A DNA stretch of 64,000 nucleotides, from contig JADJEE010000012.1 in the NCBI GenBank assembly GCA_016709225.1, forward strand, positions 2,461,501-2,525,500, in the 5' to 3' direction. Under the pieces are notes generated by a model that saw nothing but the letters and a program-made list of their open reading frames with translations, ran no database searches and was not told where the DNA came from. Below, piece by piece: positions 16,987-29,311 of this stretch (its first letter is position 1; every line of letters begins with the position of its first letter). Source of the DNA: Deltaproteobacteria bacterium. GTDB taxonomy: Bacteria > Myxococcota_A > Polyangia > Nannocystales > Nannocystaceae. A program made the position numbers and the translations under genes.

Positions 16987-17733
16987 ATGGTCGACCTCGT
17001 GATCACGGCGGTGCCGTGCCTCAGCGACAACTACGCCTACCTCGTGCGCGCCCCGGGTGCGAGCGCGGCGTGGGTCGTGGATCCCTCCGAGCACGCGCCC
17101 GTGATCGCGGCGCTCGAAGCCCACGGCCTGCAGCTCGCCGGCGTGCTCGCCACCCATCATCACCCCGATCACGTCGGCGGCATCCCGGGTCTGCTCGCGC
17201 ACTACGGTGAGCGCCCGGTCGGGGGGCATGCAAGCGATCGCGAGCGCATCCCGTCGCAGACGCTGTTCGTCGACGCGCCGACCGATCGCTTCATCGACAC
17301 CGACGTCGTCATCGACGGTCGGCGCGCGCTGGCGGCCCACATCCCCGGCCACACCCGCGGTGCGATCGCCTGGTACCTGCCCGCGCACGGCGGCGACGTC
17401 GGCCACGTCTTCACCGGTGACACGTTGTTCGCCGCGGGCTGCGGTCGCCTCTTCGAGGGCACGCCCGCGCAGATGTACAGCAGCCTCTCGCTGCTGTGCT
17501 CGCTGCCGTCCGAGACCAAGATGTGGTTCGGGCACGAGTACACGGCCTCGAACCTGCGCTTCGCCGCGGCGACCGAGCCCGACAACGCCGCGGTAGCCGA
17601 GCGCGCCGCCGACCTGCCGCCCTGCACCACGCCGACCACGGTCGCGCTCGAGCGCGCGACCAACCCGTTCGTGCGGGCCGGCGGTGCCGAGGAGCTCGCG
17701 CGTCGTCGCAGCGCGAAGGACACGTTCCGGTAG
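16987..17733 (+). CDS. gloB: Hydroxyacylglutathione hydrolase (glyoxalase II)
   Basis: A 248-aa metallo-beta-lactamase-fold enzyme that cleaves S-lactoylglutathione to lactate and glutathione. The binuclear site is intact: THHHPDH near residue 57, HIPGHTRG, the bridging Asp in TGDTLF and GHEYTASNLRFA. The last segment has the glyoxalase-II signature TNPFVR near the C-terminus. ATG 16987 is the only sensible start. The UbiA gene follows after 6 bp, suggesting one transcript. Confidence 0.92.
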   Translation: MVDLVITAVPCLSDNYAYLVRAPGASAAWVVDPSEHAPVIAALEAHGLQLAGVLATHHHPDHVGGIPGLLAHYGERPVGGHASDRERIPSQTLFVDAPTDRFIDTDVVIDGRRALAAHIPGHTRGAIAWYLPAHGGDVGHVFTGDTLFAAGCGRLFEGTPAQMYSSLSLLCSLPSETKMWFGHEYTASNLRFAAATEPDNAAVAERAADLPPCTTPTTVALERATNPFVRAGGAEELARRRSAKDTFR

Positions 17734-17739
17734 TCCGCC

Positions 17740-18657
17740 ATGGTCGAGCGAGCGTCGACGCTGCGCGCGTGGCTACGAGCCGCGCGACCGCTCGCACAGG
17801 CCAACATCGCGGTGCCGCTGGTGTTCGGGCAGGCGCTGGCGGTTGCCCACGGCGCGCGCTTCGATCCGTGGATCTGCGTGCTCGTGCACGTGTTCGGCGT
17901 GCTCGATCAGCTCGTGATCGTGTTCGCCAACGACGTCGCGGACGAGGCCGGCGATCGCCTCCATCGCGCACCGACGCCGTTCTCGGGTGGTTCACGGGTG
18001 CTGGTCGACGGACTGCTCGATGCACCGCGGCTACGCGCAGCCGCGATCGCAGCTGCGATCGCGCTGGTGGGTCACGCGGGTCTGCTTGCGTCGGTGTGGC
18101 ATCGACCGCTCGCGCTCGTGGCCGCAGGCGCGGCCCTGCTGCTGCTGCTCGCGTACAGCTACGGCCCTTTGCGTCTGTCGTATCGCGGTGGCGGCGAGCT
18201 GGCGCAGGGCCTGGGCCTCGGTGCAGTGCTGCCCGCGTTCGCCTACGCGATGCAGGCCGGCTCGCTCGACGGGCTGTCGCCGCTGATGCTGCTGCCCACG
18301 ATCTTGCTCGGGATCGCAGGCAACATCGTCACTGCGCTGCCCGACGAGCCCGCCGATCGCCTCGCCGACAAGCGGAGCTGGCCAGTGCGCGTCGGCGTCC
18401 GTGTCGCTCGCAAGCACGCACTGCTGGTGACCGCACTCGCCATCCTCTGCACGCCCCTGGTGCTGGGCGACGACGCGACCCCCGAGCGCCTGTTCGCCAC
18501 CGAAGCGCCCGCGCTCGCGCTGCTCGCCGTCGCCGCACTGACGTGGCGCTCGGCGCTGATCGAGCGCCGCCGCGAGTGCATCGCATTCGTGGTGGCGGCC
18601 GCCGGCGCCGGCTCGCTCGCGATGCTGGCGTGGAGCGTGTCGCTGCTGTGGCGCTGA
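17740..18657 (+). CDS. UbiA-family prenyltransferase
   Basis: A 305-aa integral membrane protein with about eight hydrophobic helices. The two Asp-rich prenyl-diphosphate/Mg sites are NDVADEAGDRLHRA (near residue 68) and DEPADRLADKRSWPVRVG (near 205). The layout resembles MenA/UbiA enzymes of quinone synthesis. The acceptor cannot be told from sequence alone. It lies 6 bp after gloB. Confidence 0.85.
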   Translation: MVERASTLRAWLRAARPLAQANIAVPLVFGQALAVAHGARFDPWICVLVHVFGVLDQLVIVFANDVADEAGDRLHRAPTPFSGGSRVLVDGLLDAPRLRAAAIAAAIALVGHAGLLASVWHRPLALVAAGAALLLLLAYSYGPLRLSYRGGGELAQGLGLGAVLPAFAYAMQAGSLDGLSPLMLLPTILLGIAGNIVTALPDEPADRLADKRSWPVRVGVRVARKHALLVTALAILCTPLVLGDDATPERLFATEAPALALLAVAALTWRSALIERRRECIAFVVAAAGAGSLAMLAWSVSLLWR

Positions 18658-18733
18658 TGCGGGCCCCGACGATCCCCGTGCCGACGAGACGACGCGGCCC
18701 CAGGCTTGCGCGCCGCGACGCGCCCGCGCGCCG

Positions 18734-19747
18734 CTACACGCCCGCGGCGATCCAGCGCCCGACCGCAGCGAGCACGGCCTCGTCCTGGTCGCGCACGTCC
18801 TGTGCGACGAAGCGCGTGTCGAAGTAGGTCGCGACCACCAGCGGTGCGCGATCGGGCGGCTCGATCCACGCGATGTCGTTGACCCTCGTGGTCATGCCGT
18901 CACCGACCATGGTGCCGGTCTTGTCGCCCGCGACCCACGCCGCCGGCAGCCCCGCGCGCAGGCGCCTGGCGCCGGTCTGGGTCTCGATCATCCAGCCGCG
19001 CAGCAGCGCCTGCGACGGCGCAGAGAGGCCACCCGTGCCCTTGCCGAGCAGACGAGCGATCAGCGTCGCCATCGCGCGCGGCGAGGTGGTGTCGCGGGGA
19101 TCCTCGCCCTCCACGACGTTCATCCACGGCTCGAGGCGATCGAGCCGCGTGACCTGGTCACCGTGGTCGCGGCAGAAGGAAGTGAAGCCCGCTGGGCCAC
19201 CCAGCACGCCGAGCAGAGCGTTGGCCGCCGGGTTGTCGCTGGTGGTCTGCGCCGCATGGGCGAGCTCGCCGATCGTCATGGTCGCGTGCTTGGCCTTGCG
19301 CGCCAGCGCCTCACGCACCCGCGGCTCGGTCACGGGCGCATGCGGCACGAGATCGGCCTCGCGCAGCTGCACCTCGCCGTCGAGCCGCAGCGCGCCGGCG
19401 TCGACGCGCGCGAGCACCATCGCGGCCAACGCGAGCTTGAAGGTCGAGCACATGCCGAAGCGCTCGTCGAGGCGATGACCCACAACCTCGCCGCTGCCGG
19501 TATCGAGCAGCGCGACGCCGAGGCGGCCCTCGCCCTCCATCGCCGCGAGCGCGTCGACGGGCCACCGCACACGCGTCGTCGTCGTCGTCGCCGATGTCGT
19601 CGATGCCGGCGGCGTCGACGGCTCGGGCGCCGCGCTCGACTCGGGCACAGCGCTCGCGCTGCCGCCAGGGCCACAGCCCCACACGAGGGCGCTCGCGCCG
19701 AGGGCGAGCAGGCATTCACGACGCGAGCACTGGCGCTGCTGGAGCAT
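18734..19747 (-). CDS. Class A serine beta-lactamase, predicted exported lipoprotein
   Basis: About 337 aa from ATG 19747 (ATG 19780 also in frame). The leader CSRRECLLALGASALVWGC has twin arginines and ends in Cys, suggesting export and lipidation, followed by a Ser/Thr/Pro linker. All class A elements are present: STFK (Ser70-xx-Lys73), TTSDN (130 loop), EPWMN (Glu166 omega loop) and GDKTGT (KTG). It should hydrolyse beta-lactams; spectrum unknown. It is the last gene of a leftward run and starts 44 bp past the epimerase stop. The gene is ordinary for this genome's composition, with no sign of recent transfer. Confidence 0.88.
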   Translation of the reverse strand: MLQQRQCSRRECLLALGASALVWGCGPGGSASAVPESSAAPEPSTPPASTTSATTTTTRVRWPVDALAAMEGEGRLGVALLDTGSGEVVGHRLDERFGMCSTFKLALAAMVLARVDAGALRLDGEVQLREADLVPHAPVTEPRVREALARKAKHATMTIGELAHAAQTTSDNPAANALLGVLGGPAGFTSFCRDHGDQVTRLDRLEPWMNVVEGEDPRDTTSPRAMATLIARLLGKGTGGLSAPSQALLRGWMIETQTGARRLRAGLPAAWVAGDKTGTMVGDGMTTRVNDIAWIEPPDRAPLVVATYFDTRFVAQDVRDQDEAVLAAVGRWIAAGV

Positions 19748-19791
19748 GGGCCGCCCGTACGCGCCACCCGAGGCCGGCATTCCGTGTCCGC

Positions 19792-20847
19792 TCAGGCGCC
19801 CGGATCCGGCGAGCGAGCCAGGGCGAGCACCTGCTCGGCGTTGTCGCGGAAGATCTTCTGGAAGCGACTGTCGTCGAGCACGAGGCTGAAGTAGAGCCGC
19901 TTGGGGTGGAAACCGGCGTGATAGCGCGTCATGCCCAGCGCACGTTGCAGGCGATTGACGACACCGAGCGCAGGGCCCGGCACGCGCACCGGCCGGATGC
20001 CGCGCTCCTCGAGGAACTTCGACAGGGGTCCGACGGTGAGGCCGGCGACGTTGTAGACGCCCTTGCCATGCAGGAAGATCGCCAGCAGCAAGTCGCGCGC
20101 GAGGCGTTCCTTGCTGGTGGGGTTGATCATCGGGTCGAAGCCGACCGGCAACACCGGGGGCGTGCTCTCGAAGAGCAGGTTCACGCCCGAGAGCACGCCG
20201 CCGCCGAACACACCGCTGGGCCGCAGCACCATGACCTCGCAGTCGGGGCGGTCCATCTTGGCGCGGCACATGAACTCGGCGTCGATGGTGTCGCGCAGGA
20301 TCGGGTGCACGTCGGGATCGAGGTTGAGATCGCCGTCTTCGCGAACCTTGTAGTCGCTGCGGGGGCCGATCTTGTAGACCGCGTCGGACGAAAGAAAGAT
20401 GTACTTCGACGCGCCGTGCCGCAGGGTCGCGTCGAGCAGGTGGCGCGCCGAGTTGACGTTGAACTCGTGGCTCTCGACGCTGTAGCCGCGCGGGTTGCCC
20501 TGGAACGCCAGGTGCACCAGCGTGTCGAGTGGGCGCTCGCGCAGTCGATCGAGCAGGAAGAGGTTGTCGACCTCGCGGCGCTTGCTGAGGTCGGCCGACG
20601 CGAAGATGAAGCGCTCCGGGTCGCAGCCAAGCAGCGAAGGCGGGCACGCACCGCGATCGACCCCGAGCACGAGGTCGACCTCGGGCGCCGCCAGCAGGCG
20701 CTCGATGAGGTGGATCGCGACCCGGCGGCGCGCACCGGCCACGAACACGCGACGCGCACCCGCACGCAGCGTCCCCGGGGTCGGCATCTCGGCGGGGTTC
20801 ACCAGCGCGGCGGCCTTGAGTGTGGGGATCTTGCGGCTGTCGGACAT
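19792..20847 (-). CDS. NAD-dependent epimerase/dehydratase-family protein with degenerate nucleotide motif
   Basis: A 351-aa protein from ATG 20847. It has the extended-SDR layout: DTLVHLAFQGNPRG, HLLDATLRHGASKYIFLSSDAVYKIGP, VMVLRPSGVFGGGV. The N-terminal glycine loop, normally GxxGxxG, reads VAGARRRVAIHLIERLL, and there is no clean YxxxK. Cofactor binding or catalysis may therefore be altered. The start shares one base with the acyltransferase stop (TGATG), indicating translational coupling and a joint role, perhaps in lipid or glycolipid processing. Confidence 0.7.
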   Translation of the reverse strand: MSDSRKIPTLKAAALVNPAEMPTPGTLRAGARRVFVAGARRRVAIHLIERLLAAPEVDLVLGVDRGACPPSLLGCDPERFIFASADLSKRREVDNLFLLDRLRERPLDTLVHLAFQGNPRGYSVESHEFNVNSARHLLDATLRHGASKYIFLSSDAVYKIGPRSDYKVREDGDLNLDPDVHPILRDTIDAEFMCRAKMDRPDCEVMVLRPSGVFGGGVLSGVNLLFESTPPVLPVGFDPMINPTSKERLARDLLLAIFLHGKGVYNVAGLTVGPLSKFLEERGIRPVRVPGPALGVVNRLQRALGMTRYHAGFHPKRLYFSLVLDDSRFQKIFRDNAEQVLALARSPDPGA

Positions 20848-21725
20848 CAGCGATTGCCCCCCTCGTACTCGCGGCGCTGCTCGAGCCCGCGTTGGATCAG
20901 ATCGGCGACCGCGTCGCGCACGCGCTCGACCTCGCGCTCGCGCACCTCGACCGAGCGCAAGGCGTCGGGATCGATGTCGATCGGCTCGCCGTAGTGGATG
21001 AAGTAGCGCACCGGCTTTGGCAGCAGCCCCAGCGGGCCCAGCAGCGGGAAGGTGGTGGTGATGGGGAAGTACGGCAACCGCAGCGCGCGCGCGAGCGGCT
21101 TGAGATCGGCGACCATCGTCATCTGTTCTTCGGCGCCGACCAGGCCGAACGGCACCACCGGCACGCGATGTCGCGCCGCGAGCTCGACATGACCGTGGCT
21201 GAACGCCTGCAGCTCGTAGCGACGCTCGGCGGGTTTGCCCAGGGCGTGCGCGCCCTCGGGAAAGATGCCGATCACGTGGCCCTCTTCGACCAGACCGTCG
21301 AAGTTGCGACGCGTGCCGGGCATCTGGCCGAGGCTGCGGAAGAAGACCCCGAGGAACGGCACCTGGTAGACGAAGTAGTCGACCATGAACCGCATCAGTC
21401 GCGGCGGCTCGGAGTAGCGGAACACGTCGACCGCCAGCATGACCGCGTCGAACGGCAGCACGCCGCTGTGATTGCCAACCACCACCGCCGCGCCGCTTCG
21501 CGGCACGTGCTCGTGCCCGGCCGAGACCACGCGGAAGTAGTGGCGGTGCAGCCAGTAGCCGATCGCGTAGCCGAACCCGAGCGTGTCGGGCTCGGTGCCG
21601 AATGGATCGGTGCCGAAGCCGGCGTCGGACAGCGAGTAGGCCTGCACGCGCTCCCACTCGGACTCGGGCAACAACGCCCGGACCAGCTCGGCCTTGCGTC
21701 GCCCGATCATGCCCCGCCCGATCAT
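20847..21725 (-). CDS. Lysophospholipid acyltransferase-family protein (PlsC-like)
   Basis: A 292-aa protein. Acyltransferase motif I is NHSGVLPFDA (NHx4D type), motif III is FPEGAHALGK and motif IV is VPVVPFGLVG. There is a hydrophobic segment around motif I but no signal peptide. It probably transfers acyl groups to a glycerolipid at the inner membrane. ATG 21725 begins MIGRGMIGRR. It is coupled to the epimerase downstream and follows the small gene at 21732-22013 by 6 bp. Confidence 0.85.
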   Translation of the reverse strand: MIGRGMIGRRKAELVRALLPESEWERVQAYSLSDAGFGTDPFGTEPDTLGFGYAIGYWLHRHYFRVVSAGHEHVPRSGAAVVVGNHSGVLPFDAVMLAVDVFRYSEPPRLMRFMVDYFVYQVPFLGVFFRSLGQMPGTRRNFDGLVEEGHVIGIFPEGAHALGKPAERRYELQAFSHGHVELAARHRVPVVPFGLVGAEEQMTMVADLKPLARALRLPYFPITTTFPLLGPLGLLPKPVRYFIHYGEPIDIDPDALRSVEVREREVERVRDAVADLIQRGLEQRREYEGGNR

Positions 21726-21731
21726 CGGCGG

Positions 21732-22013
21732 TTAATAGCGCACTGGCGGCTTGGCGTGGGACTCGCGGGTGTTGCGTCGCTCGAGTCGCAGCTGCCACTC
21801 CTCGGCGGGCACCGGGATCACGTAGACGGTCGGCCACACGAAGCGGCGATCGGTCGAGCCCATGCGGCGGGCCCAGTACTCGACGTCCACGACCATATAC
21901 GGCTCGTCGTCGATGACGACGATCTCGTGCACGCGGGGCACGAACTGCGAGCCCTCGGTGGTCTCGGTGCGGAACAGCAGCCGCCCTTCGCAGGCATACT
22001 CGACGTACGGCAT
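21732..22013 (-). CDS. Conserved-looking small protein, function unknown
   Basis: A 93-aa protein from ATG 22013 (MPYVEYACEG); the longer frame from 22037 adds a poor leader. The body is rich in beta-type residues (GRLLFRTET, VHEIVVIDDEPYMVVDVEYW, RRFVWPTVYVIPV), suggesting a small beta barrel. The C-terminus is basic. No family recognised. The tight spacing to the acyltransferase supports it as a real gene. Confidence 0.6.
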   Translation of the reverse strand: MPYVEYACEGRLLFRTETTEGSQFVPRVHEIVVIDDEPYMVVDVEYWARRMGSTDRRFVWPTVYVIPVPAEEWQLRLERRNTRESHAKPPVRY

Positions 22014-22056
22014 CGCGGAAGAGCCCGAGCGTAGCACGGCCTCGGCGACGACCCGG

Positions 22057-22467
22057 CTAGAAGCAGATCCTGCGCGCGTCGCCGGCCGGGGTCTCGATCG
22101 CCTCGCAGGTCATGCCGGACGGGCATACGCCCTGGCTGCAGTCGAGCGCGCACGCGGTGGCGCCGTCGGGCAGGCCGATGTCGAGGCACGAGACCTCCGC
22201 GCCCGCGCCCGGTGCAGGCGCGCAGCCACTGGCGTCGTCGGGATCCACGCAGCTCGCCGAGCAGTAGCCGCCCTCGCGCGTGGGAAAGACACACAGCGGA
22301 AGCGGGGCGCACTCGTCGACGCTGGCGCACGCCGAGTACATCGCGCCCGGGCTGGTCGGCCGCTCGCCGGGATCGCCCTCGCTGCCACCACCGCCGTCGG
22401 ACTCGACCTGCGGACCGCAGCCGAGCACCGTCACGATCGCGAGCCACGCGAGGTCTGCGACACGCAT
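22057..22467 (-). CDS. Small Cys-rich lipoprotein
   Basis: A 136-aa protein. The signal peptide ADLAWLAIVTVLGC ends in a lipobox, then a Gly/Glu/Pro linker. The mature part has regularly spaced cysteines (CASVDECAPLPLCV, YCSASCVDPDDASGC, CALDCSQGVCPSGMTC), like the small secreted disulfide-rich domains frequent in myxobacteria. Function unknown. It is divergent from the lipoprotein at 22562 (94-bp gap). Confidence 0.7.
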   Translation of the reverse strand: MRVADLAWLAIVTVLGCGPQVESDGGGGSEGDPGERPTSPGAMYSACASVDECAPLPLCVFPTREGGYCSASCVDPDDASGCAPAPGAGAEVSCLDIGLPDGATACALDCSQGVCPSGMTCEAIETPAGDARRICF

Positions 22468-22561
22468 CTCGCCGACAGTACCGCAGCACGCCGACGGCCC
22501 GTGCAGGAACGCGCGACGCAGACGTTGCAACCCCCGCAGCGGCGGCTCGTCCCCCTTGCAC

Positions 22562-24064
22562 ATGCGTCTTGCCCGCGTCCTCTTGCTCGCGCTGCCCTGC
22601 GCCGTCGCGTTCGCGTGCGACCGCGAAGCGGCCCCGCCTGCCCCGTCGACTCCGACCCCACCACCGCCGCCCAAGGCGACCAGCAACGAGGACGCCGACG
22701 CGCGCCCGAGCGATGGCAAGGTCGCAGCCGCTGCTGGCAAGGCCGCCGACGGTGATGCCAAGGTCGCCGACGGCGATGCCAAGGCCGCTGGCGCCGAGGG
22801 CAAGGCCGCCGACGATGCGGTCGCAGCCGGTGATGCCAAGCCCGCCCCCACCGCGGGCTCGCTCGAGAACGCCGCGGTCTTCGTCGTGCGCGACAAGGGC
22901 TTCGTGGTGCTGAGCGACGCCGGCTTCGCGGCCGTGCCCGACAGCAATCGCTTCGTGAGCGCGCTCGAGCGCGGCGCCGACGGCAAGCTGTACACGCTCG
23001 GCTCGGGCGAGATCTCGCGCTTCGACGGCGCCGGCTTCGAGCGCATCGTCGAGCTCGCCTACGACACGGTCGGCAGCGTGCAGGCGTTCGAAGTCGACCG
23101 CGAGGGCCACCCGTGGGTGGCCGGCAGCGCCGGTGTCTCGCACCACGACGGCACCACGTGGACGACCGAGCCGCCCGCGACCTTCGGCAAGGCCGATCCG
23201 TTGATGATGGGCCTCGCCGTCGATGCCGACGATCGACCGTGGCTGGTGACCGCCGATCGCATCTTCCAAGGCGGCGCCGACGGCTGGAAGGAGGCGCCGT
23301 TGCCGAAGGGCTCGCGCTTCTTCCAGTCGGCGCTGCGCAGCCCTGCCGGCACGGTCTACTTCGGCAGCGACGCGACCGTCTACCGCACCACCGGGCCCGC
23401 CGCGGTCGCGAAGGCCAAGGTCGGCGGGGGCTCGTTCCCGATCCTCGGCGACCTCGCGTTCTCGAACGGTGGCATCGGCGCGATTCGTAGCGACATCGAG
23501 GCCGTCAGCGTGTTCGAGCCCGCGGCTGCGGTCGCGCGCTACCGCGGCGGCGTCGACTTCAAGCTGGGCTCGATCACCGAGGTCGCGGTCGACGATCGCC
23601 AGCGCGTGTGGGTGGTCGGCGACGCCGGCGTCGCCGTGGTCGGGCCCGACAAGCTGCGGCACGTGTGGCGCTCGGGCACCATCGAGGAGATCGCCGGACC
23701 GATCACCGCCGTGCTCGTGCAGGGCCGTGGCCCCGAGCTGCCCGACGCCGGCGCGATGCAGAAAGGTGGCCTGCGGGGCCGCGTGGTCGACGGCGAGAAG
23801 GGCGTCGCGGCGGTCGCCGTCGAGCTGTGCGAGAGCCCCAACCTGTTCTACTCGCGCACGCCGTGCACCGGTGCACCGACCCACCTGAAGGGCAAGACCG
23901 ACGCCGACGGTGCGTTCACCTTCGAGGGCGTACCGCTGGGTGCCTACGGCTTCGCAGTGAAGATCGGTCGCAAGTGGCAGATCACCATGGGCTCGGTGGG
24001 CTCTGGGCACATGAAGCCCGGCGAGACCCACGACATCGGCGAGATCCAGATCGCGACCAAGTAG
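22562..24064 (+). CDS. Lipoprotein with beta-propeller-like repeats and C-terminal carboxypeptidase-regulatory-like domain
   Basis: A 500-aa protein. The signal peptide ends at AVAFAC (lipobox). Residues ~25-95 are a Pro run then Gly-Asp-Ala-Lys repeats (ADGDAKVADGDAKAAG). The middle has repeating strands with the feel of a ligand-gated propeller (FEVDREGHPWVAGSAGVSHHDG, VAVDDRQRVWVVGDAGVAVV). The end (LRGRVVDGEKGVAAVAVELC...DADGAFTFEGVPLGAYGF) resembles a Cna-B/carboxypeptidase-regulatory fold. No catalytic motif seen. It converges with the DUF255 gene 3 bp away. Confidence 0.7.
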   Translation: MRLARVLLLALPCAVAFACDREAAPPAPSTPTPPPPPKATSNEDADARPSDGKVAAAAGKAADGDAKVADGDAKAAGAEGKAADDAVAAGDAKPAPTAGSLENAAVFVVRDKGFVVLSDAGFAAVPDSNRFVSALERGADGKLYTLGSGEISRFDGAGFERIVELAYDTVGSVQAFEVDREGHPWVAGSAGVSHHDGTTWTTEPPATFGKADPLMMGLAVDADDRPWLVTADRIFQGGADGWKEAPLPKGSRFFQSALRSPAGTVYFGSDATVYRTTGPAAVAKAKVGGGSFPILGDLAFSNGGIGAIRSDIEAVSVFEPAAAVARYRGGVDFKLGSITEVAVDDRQRVWVVGDAGVAVVGPDKLRHVWRSGTIEEIAGPITAVLVQGRGPELPDAGAMQKGGLRGRVVDGEKGVAAVAVELCESPNLFYSRTPCTGAPTHLKGKTDADGAFTFEGVPLGAYGFAVKIGRKWQITMGSVGSGHMKPGETHDIGEIQIATK

Positions 24065-24067
24065 CCG

Positions 24068-26116
<2,049 letters not shown>

Positions 26117-26300
26117 CGTGACGGCGGCGATGCTACGCCGCTGTGGCGGTGCTCGCCCCGCCTCGAGGGCCTCGCCGAAGGCGCCAGCACCGGGCCCGCG
26201 CCCCGCTCTGCAAGGGCGGCAGTCTGCCCGCCCGGCGCCCCGCGACGCCCCCCTTGTGCGGAGCCACGATCCTGCTACAGTCCGCGCCCCAACGACCAAG

Positions 26301-26386
26301 GGAGAGGTGTCCGAGTGGTTGAAGGTGCCAGACTCGAAATCTGGTGAGGTTAATAGCCTCCGGGGGTTCGAATCCCTCCCTCTCCG
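26301..26386 (+). tRNA. tRNA-Ser (anticodon CGA)
   Basis: Acceptor GGAGAGG pairs with CCTCTCC, discriminator G. The anticodon loop CTCGAAA gives CGA (reads UCG). There is a long variable arm, and the T arm has GGTTCGAATCC. CCA is not encoded (CCCA follows), unlike the UGA gene at 2162-2251. Confidence 0.95.
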
Positions 26387-26392
26387 CCCACT

Positions 26393-26420
26393 CGAGGGTC
26401 GACAATCGGGTCGACCCTCG
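26393..26420 (+). terminator. Terminator-like hairpin after tRNA-Ser(CGA)
   Basis: CGAGGGTCGAC and its perfect complement are separated by AATCGG, six bases downstream of the tRNA 3' end. No clear U tract follows, so it could act as an RNA processing stem or Rho-independent-like pause. Confidence 0.5.
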
Positions 26421-26514
26421 TCTCCGATCACTCCGACCGCCCGTCTCGACGGGCACTGCCAACGCCCCGCTCCCCCACGCCACGACGCAGGTCTTCGCGT
26501 TCGCCGATCCGCAT

Positions 26515-26602
26515 GGAGAGGTGTCCGAGTGGCCGAAGGTACATGACTGGAAATCATGTGTGGCGCAAAACGCCACCGCGGGTTCGAATCCCGCCCTCTC
26601 CG
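26515..26602 (+). tRNA. tRNA-Ser (anticodon GGA)
   Basis: Acceptor GGAGAGG/CCTCTCC, discriminator G. The anticodon loop CTGGAAA gives GGA (reads UCC). The long variable arm is GTGGCGCAAAACGCCACC. CCA is not encoded. It lies 128 bp after tRNA-Ser(CGA) and shares the same acceptor stem and GGAGAGGTGTCCGAGTGG start. Confidence 0.95.
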
Positions 26603-26639
26603 CCCACACGCTTCGGCAACGAGAAAATTTCCCCGTCGC

Positions 26640-26735
26640 GGGGCCTCATGCCCCGGGCGACGGTTCCCTCGCCAACTCCGCCAGGACCGGAAGGTAGCAA
26701 CGGTAACGGGGGGCCGGGTGCCCGGGGCACTTTAT
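26640..26735 (+). ncRNA. ffs: 4.5S signal recognition particle RNA
   Basis: The conserved apical loop core is CAGGACCGGAAGGTAGCAAC (compare CAGGTCCGGAAGGAAGCAGC in E. coli). The ends close with TGCCCCGGG (26649-26657) against CCCGGGGCA (26721-26729), a perfect 9-bp helix. It binds Ffh and targets membrane and secreted proteins. A TTTATTG stretch follows as a weak terminator. Exact ends are estimated. Confidence 0.9.
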
Positions 26736-26758
26736 TGTCGTCGCGACGATGCGACGCT

Positions 26759-27508
26759 TCACAGGCACGCGCCGAGCCCGGTGCAGTTGCCCGAGCAGCA
26801 CTCGTCGTCGTTGCTGCAGCCGTGGAGCGCGTTGAAGCACGCGATGCAGTTCGTGGTGTTGAACATGCAGCCGTCGCACTGTAGCTGACCGCTCGAGAAG
26901 GCCGGCTGGCTCGCACAGGTTGCACCGCCGAGGTTCGGCCCGTCGCAGACCTCGTTGCCCTCGATCGTGCCGTTGCCGCAGGTCGGCTGCAGCGAGCAGT
27001 CGCCGAGCACGTAGTTGCAGGTCTCGTCGCAGCCGAGGTCACCGGAGCCCAACATGATCGACGAGCACGTCGCGCCGCCGAAGTCGGTGCCGTCGCAGTG
27101 CTCGCCGGGCTGCAGCATGCCGTCGCCACACACCGGCGTCGCGCCGGTCGAGCTGTCGCTGCCGTCGTCGCTGCTGCTCGCGGCGGTGCCGGTGGTGGTG
27201 CCGGGCGCGGAGGTCGAAGTGGTCGGGTCGCTGCCGCCGCTGCTGCTGGCCGAAGTCGACACCGCGGTGGTGTCGACCTGCCCACCATCGGCGACCGCAC
27301 GGCAGGCGGGTTCGATCGGTCCGACCACGCAGCCGTCGTGGTCCGCCGTGCACACGCTGCAGCTCGTCGGTCCCCGATCGCCGTAGCGCTGCAGGCAGCT
27401 GGCCTCGGGGTCGGCTTGGTTGCCGCAGTGGCTCGCGTTCGCGCGCTCGCACGCGGGCAGCATCGTGAGCAGCGCGCCGAGCCACGCACCCGAGCTCAGC
27501 CCACCCAT
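26759..27508 (-). CDS. Secreted lipoprotein with DUF4215-type Cys-rich repeats
   Basis: A 249-aa protein from ATG 27508. The signal peptide ends at LLTMLPAC (lipobox). A Ser/Thr/Gly-rich linker (residues ~80-125) is followed by two repeats of the type CGDGMLQPGEHCDGTDFGGATC and CGNGTIEGNEVCDGPNLGGATC. These match the myxobacterial DUF4215 disulfide repeat. The final domain is a third Cys cluster (CSNDDECCSGNCTGLGACL). Probably a surface protein; function unknown. Confidence 0.8.
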   Translation of the reverse strand: MGGLSSGAWLGALLTMLPACERANASHCGNQADPEASCLQRYGDRGPTSCSVCTADHDGCVVGPIEPACRAVADGGQVDTTAVSTSASSSGGSDPTTSTSAPGTTTGTAASSSDDGSDSSTGATPVCGDGMLQPGEHCDGTDFGGATCSSIMLGSGDLGCDETCNYVLGDCSLQPTCGNGTIEGNEVCDGPNLGGATCASQPAFSSGQLQCDGCMFNTTNCIACFNALHGCSNDDECCSGNCTGLGACL

Positions 27509-27766
27509 CGCGCGACACGAGCGATCCACGTGGACGCAGCTTAACACCCTCGCGTGTCGCACCGACGTTCGAATCGAGGCGCCGCGTCCGCGCTCGCACC
27601 GCGTTCGTGTCGGCTCGATCACGATGATGGACGGGCGAGGTCGATCATGTCCGGGGATCCCTGAGGCGTGATGCCCCGCGCGCCGTGCCGATGCTTCGAT
27701 GCTCTCGCGCCACGGAGTTTCACCACGGGCTGCTAGACTTCGAAGCCACCGCGGCAGCGCAAACCC

Positions 27767-29311
<1,545 letters not shown>

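Noticed and set aside
18734..19747. Beta-lactamase as a recently acquired resistance gene
   Set aside because: No mobile element, no composition change and normal spacing to its neighbours; it reads as an ancestral chromosomal gene.
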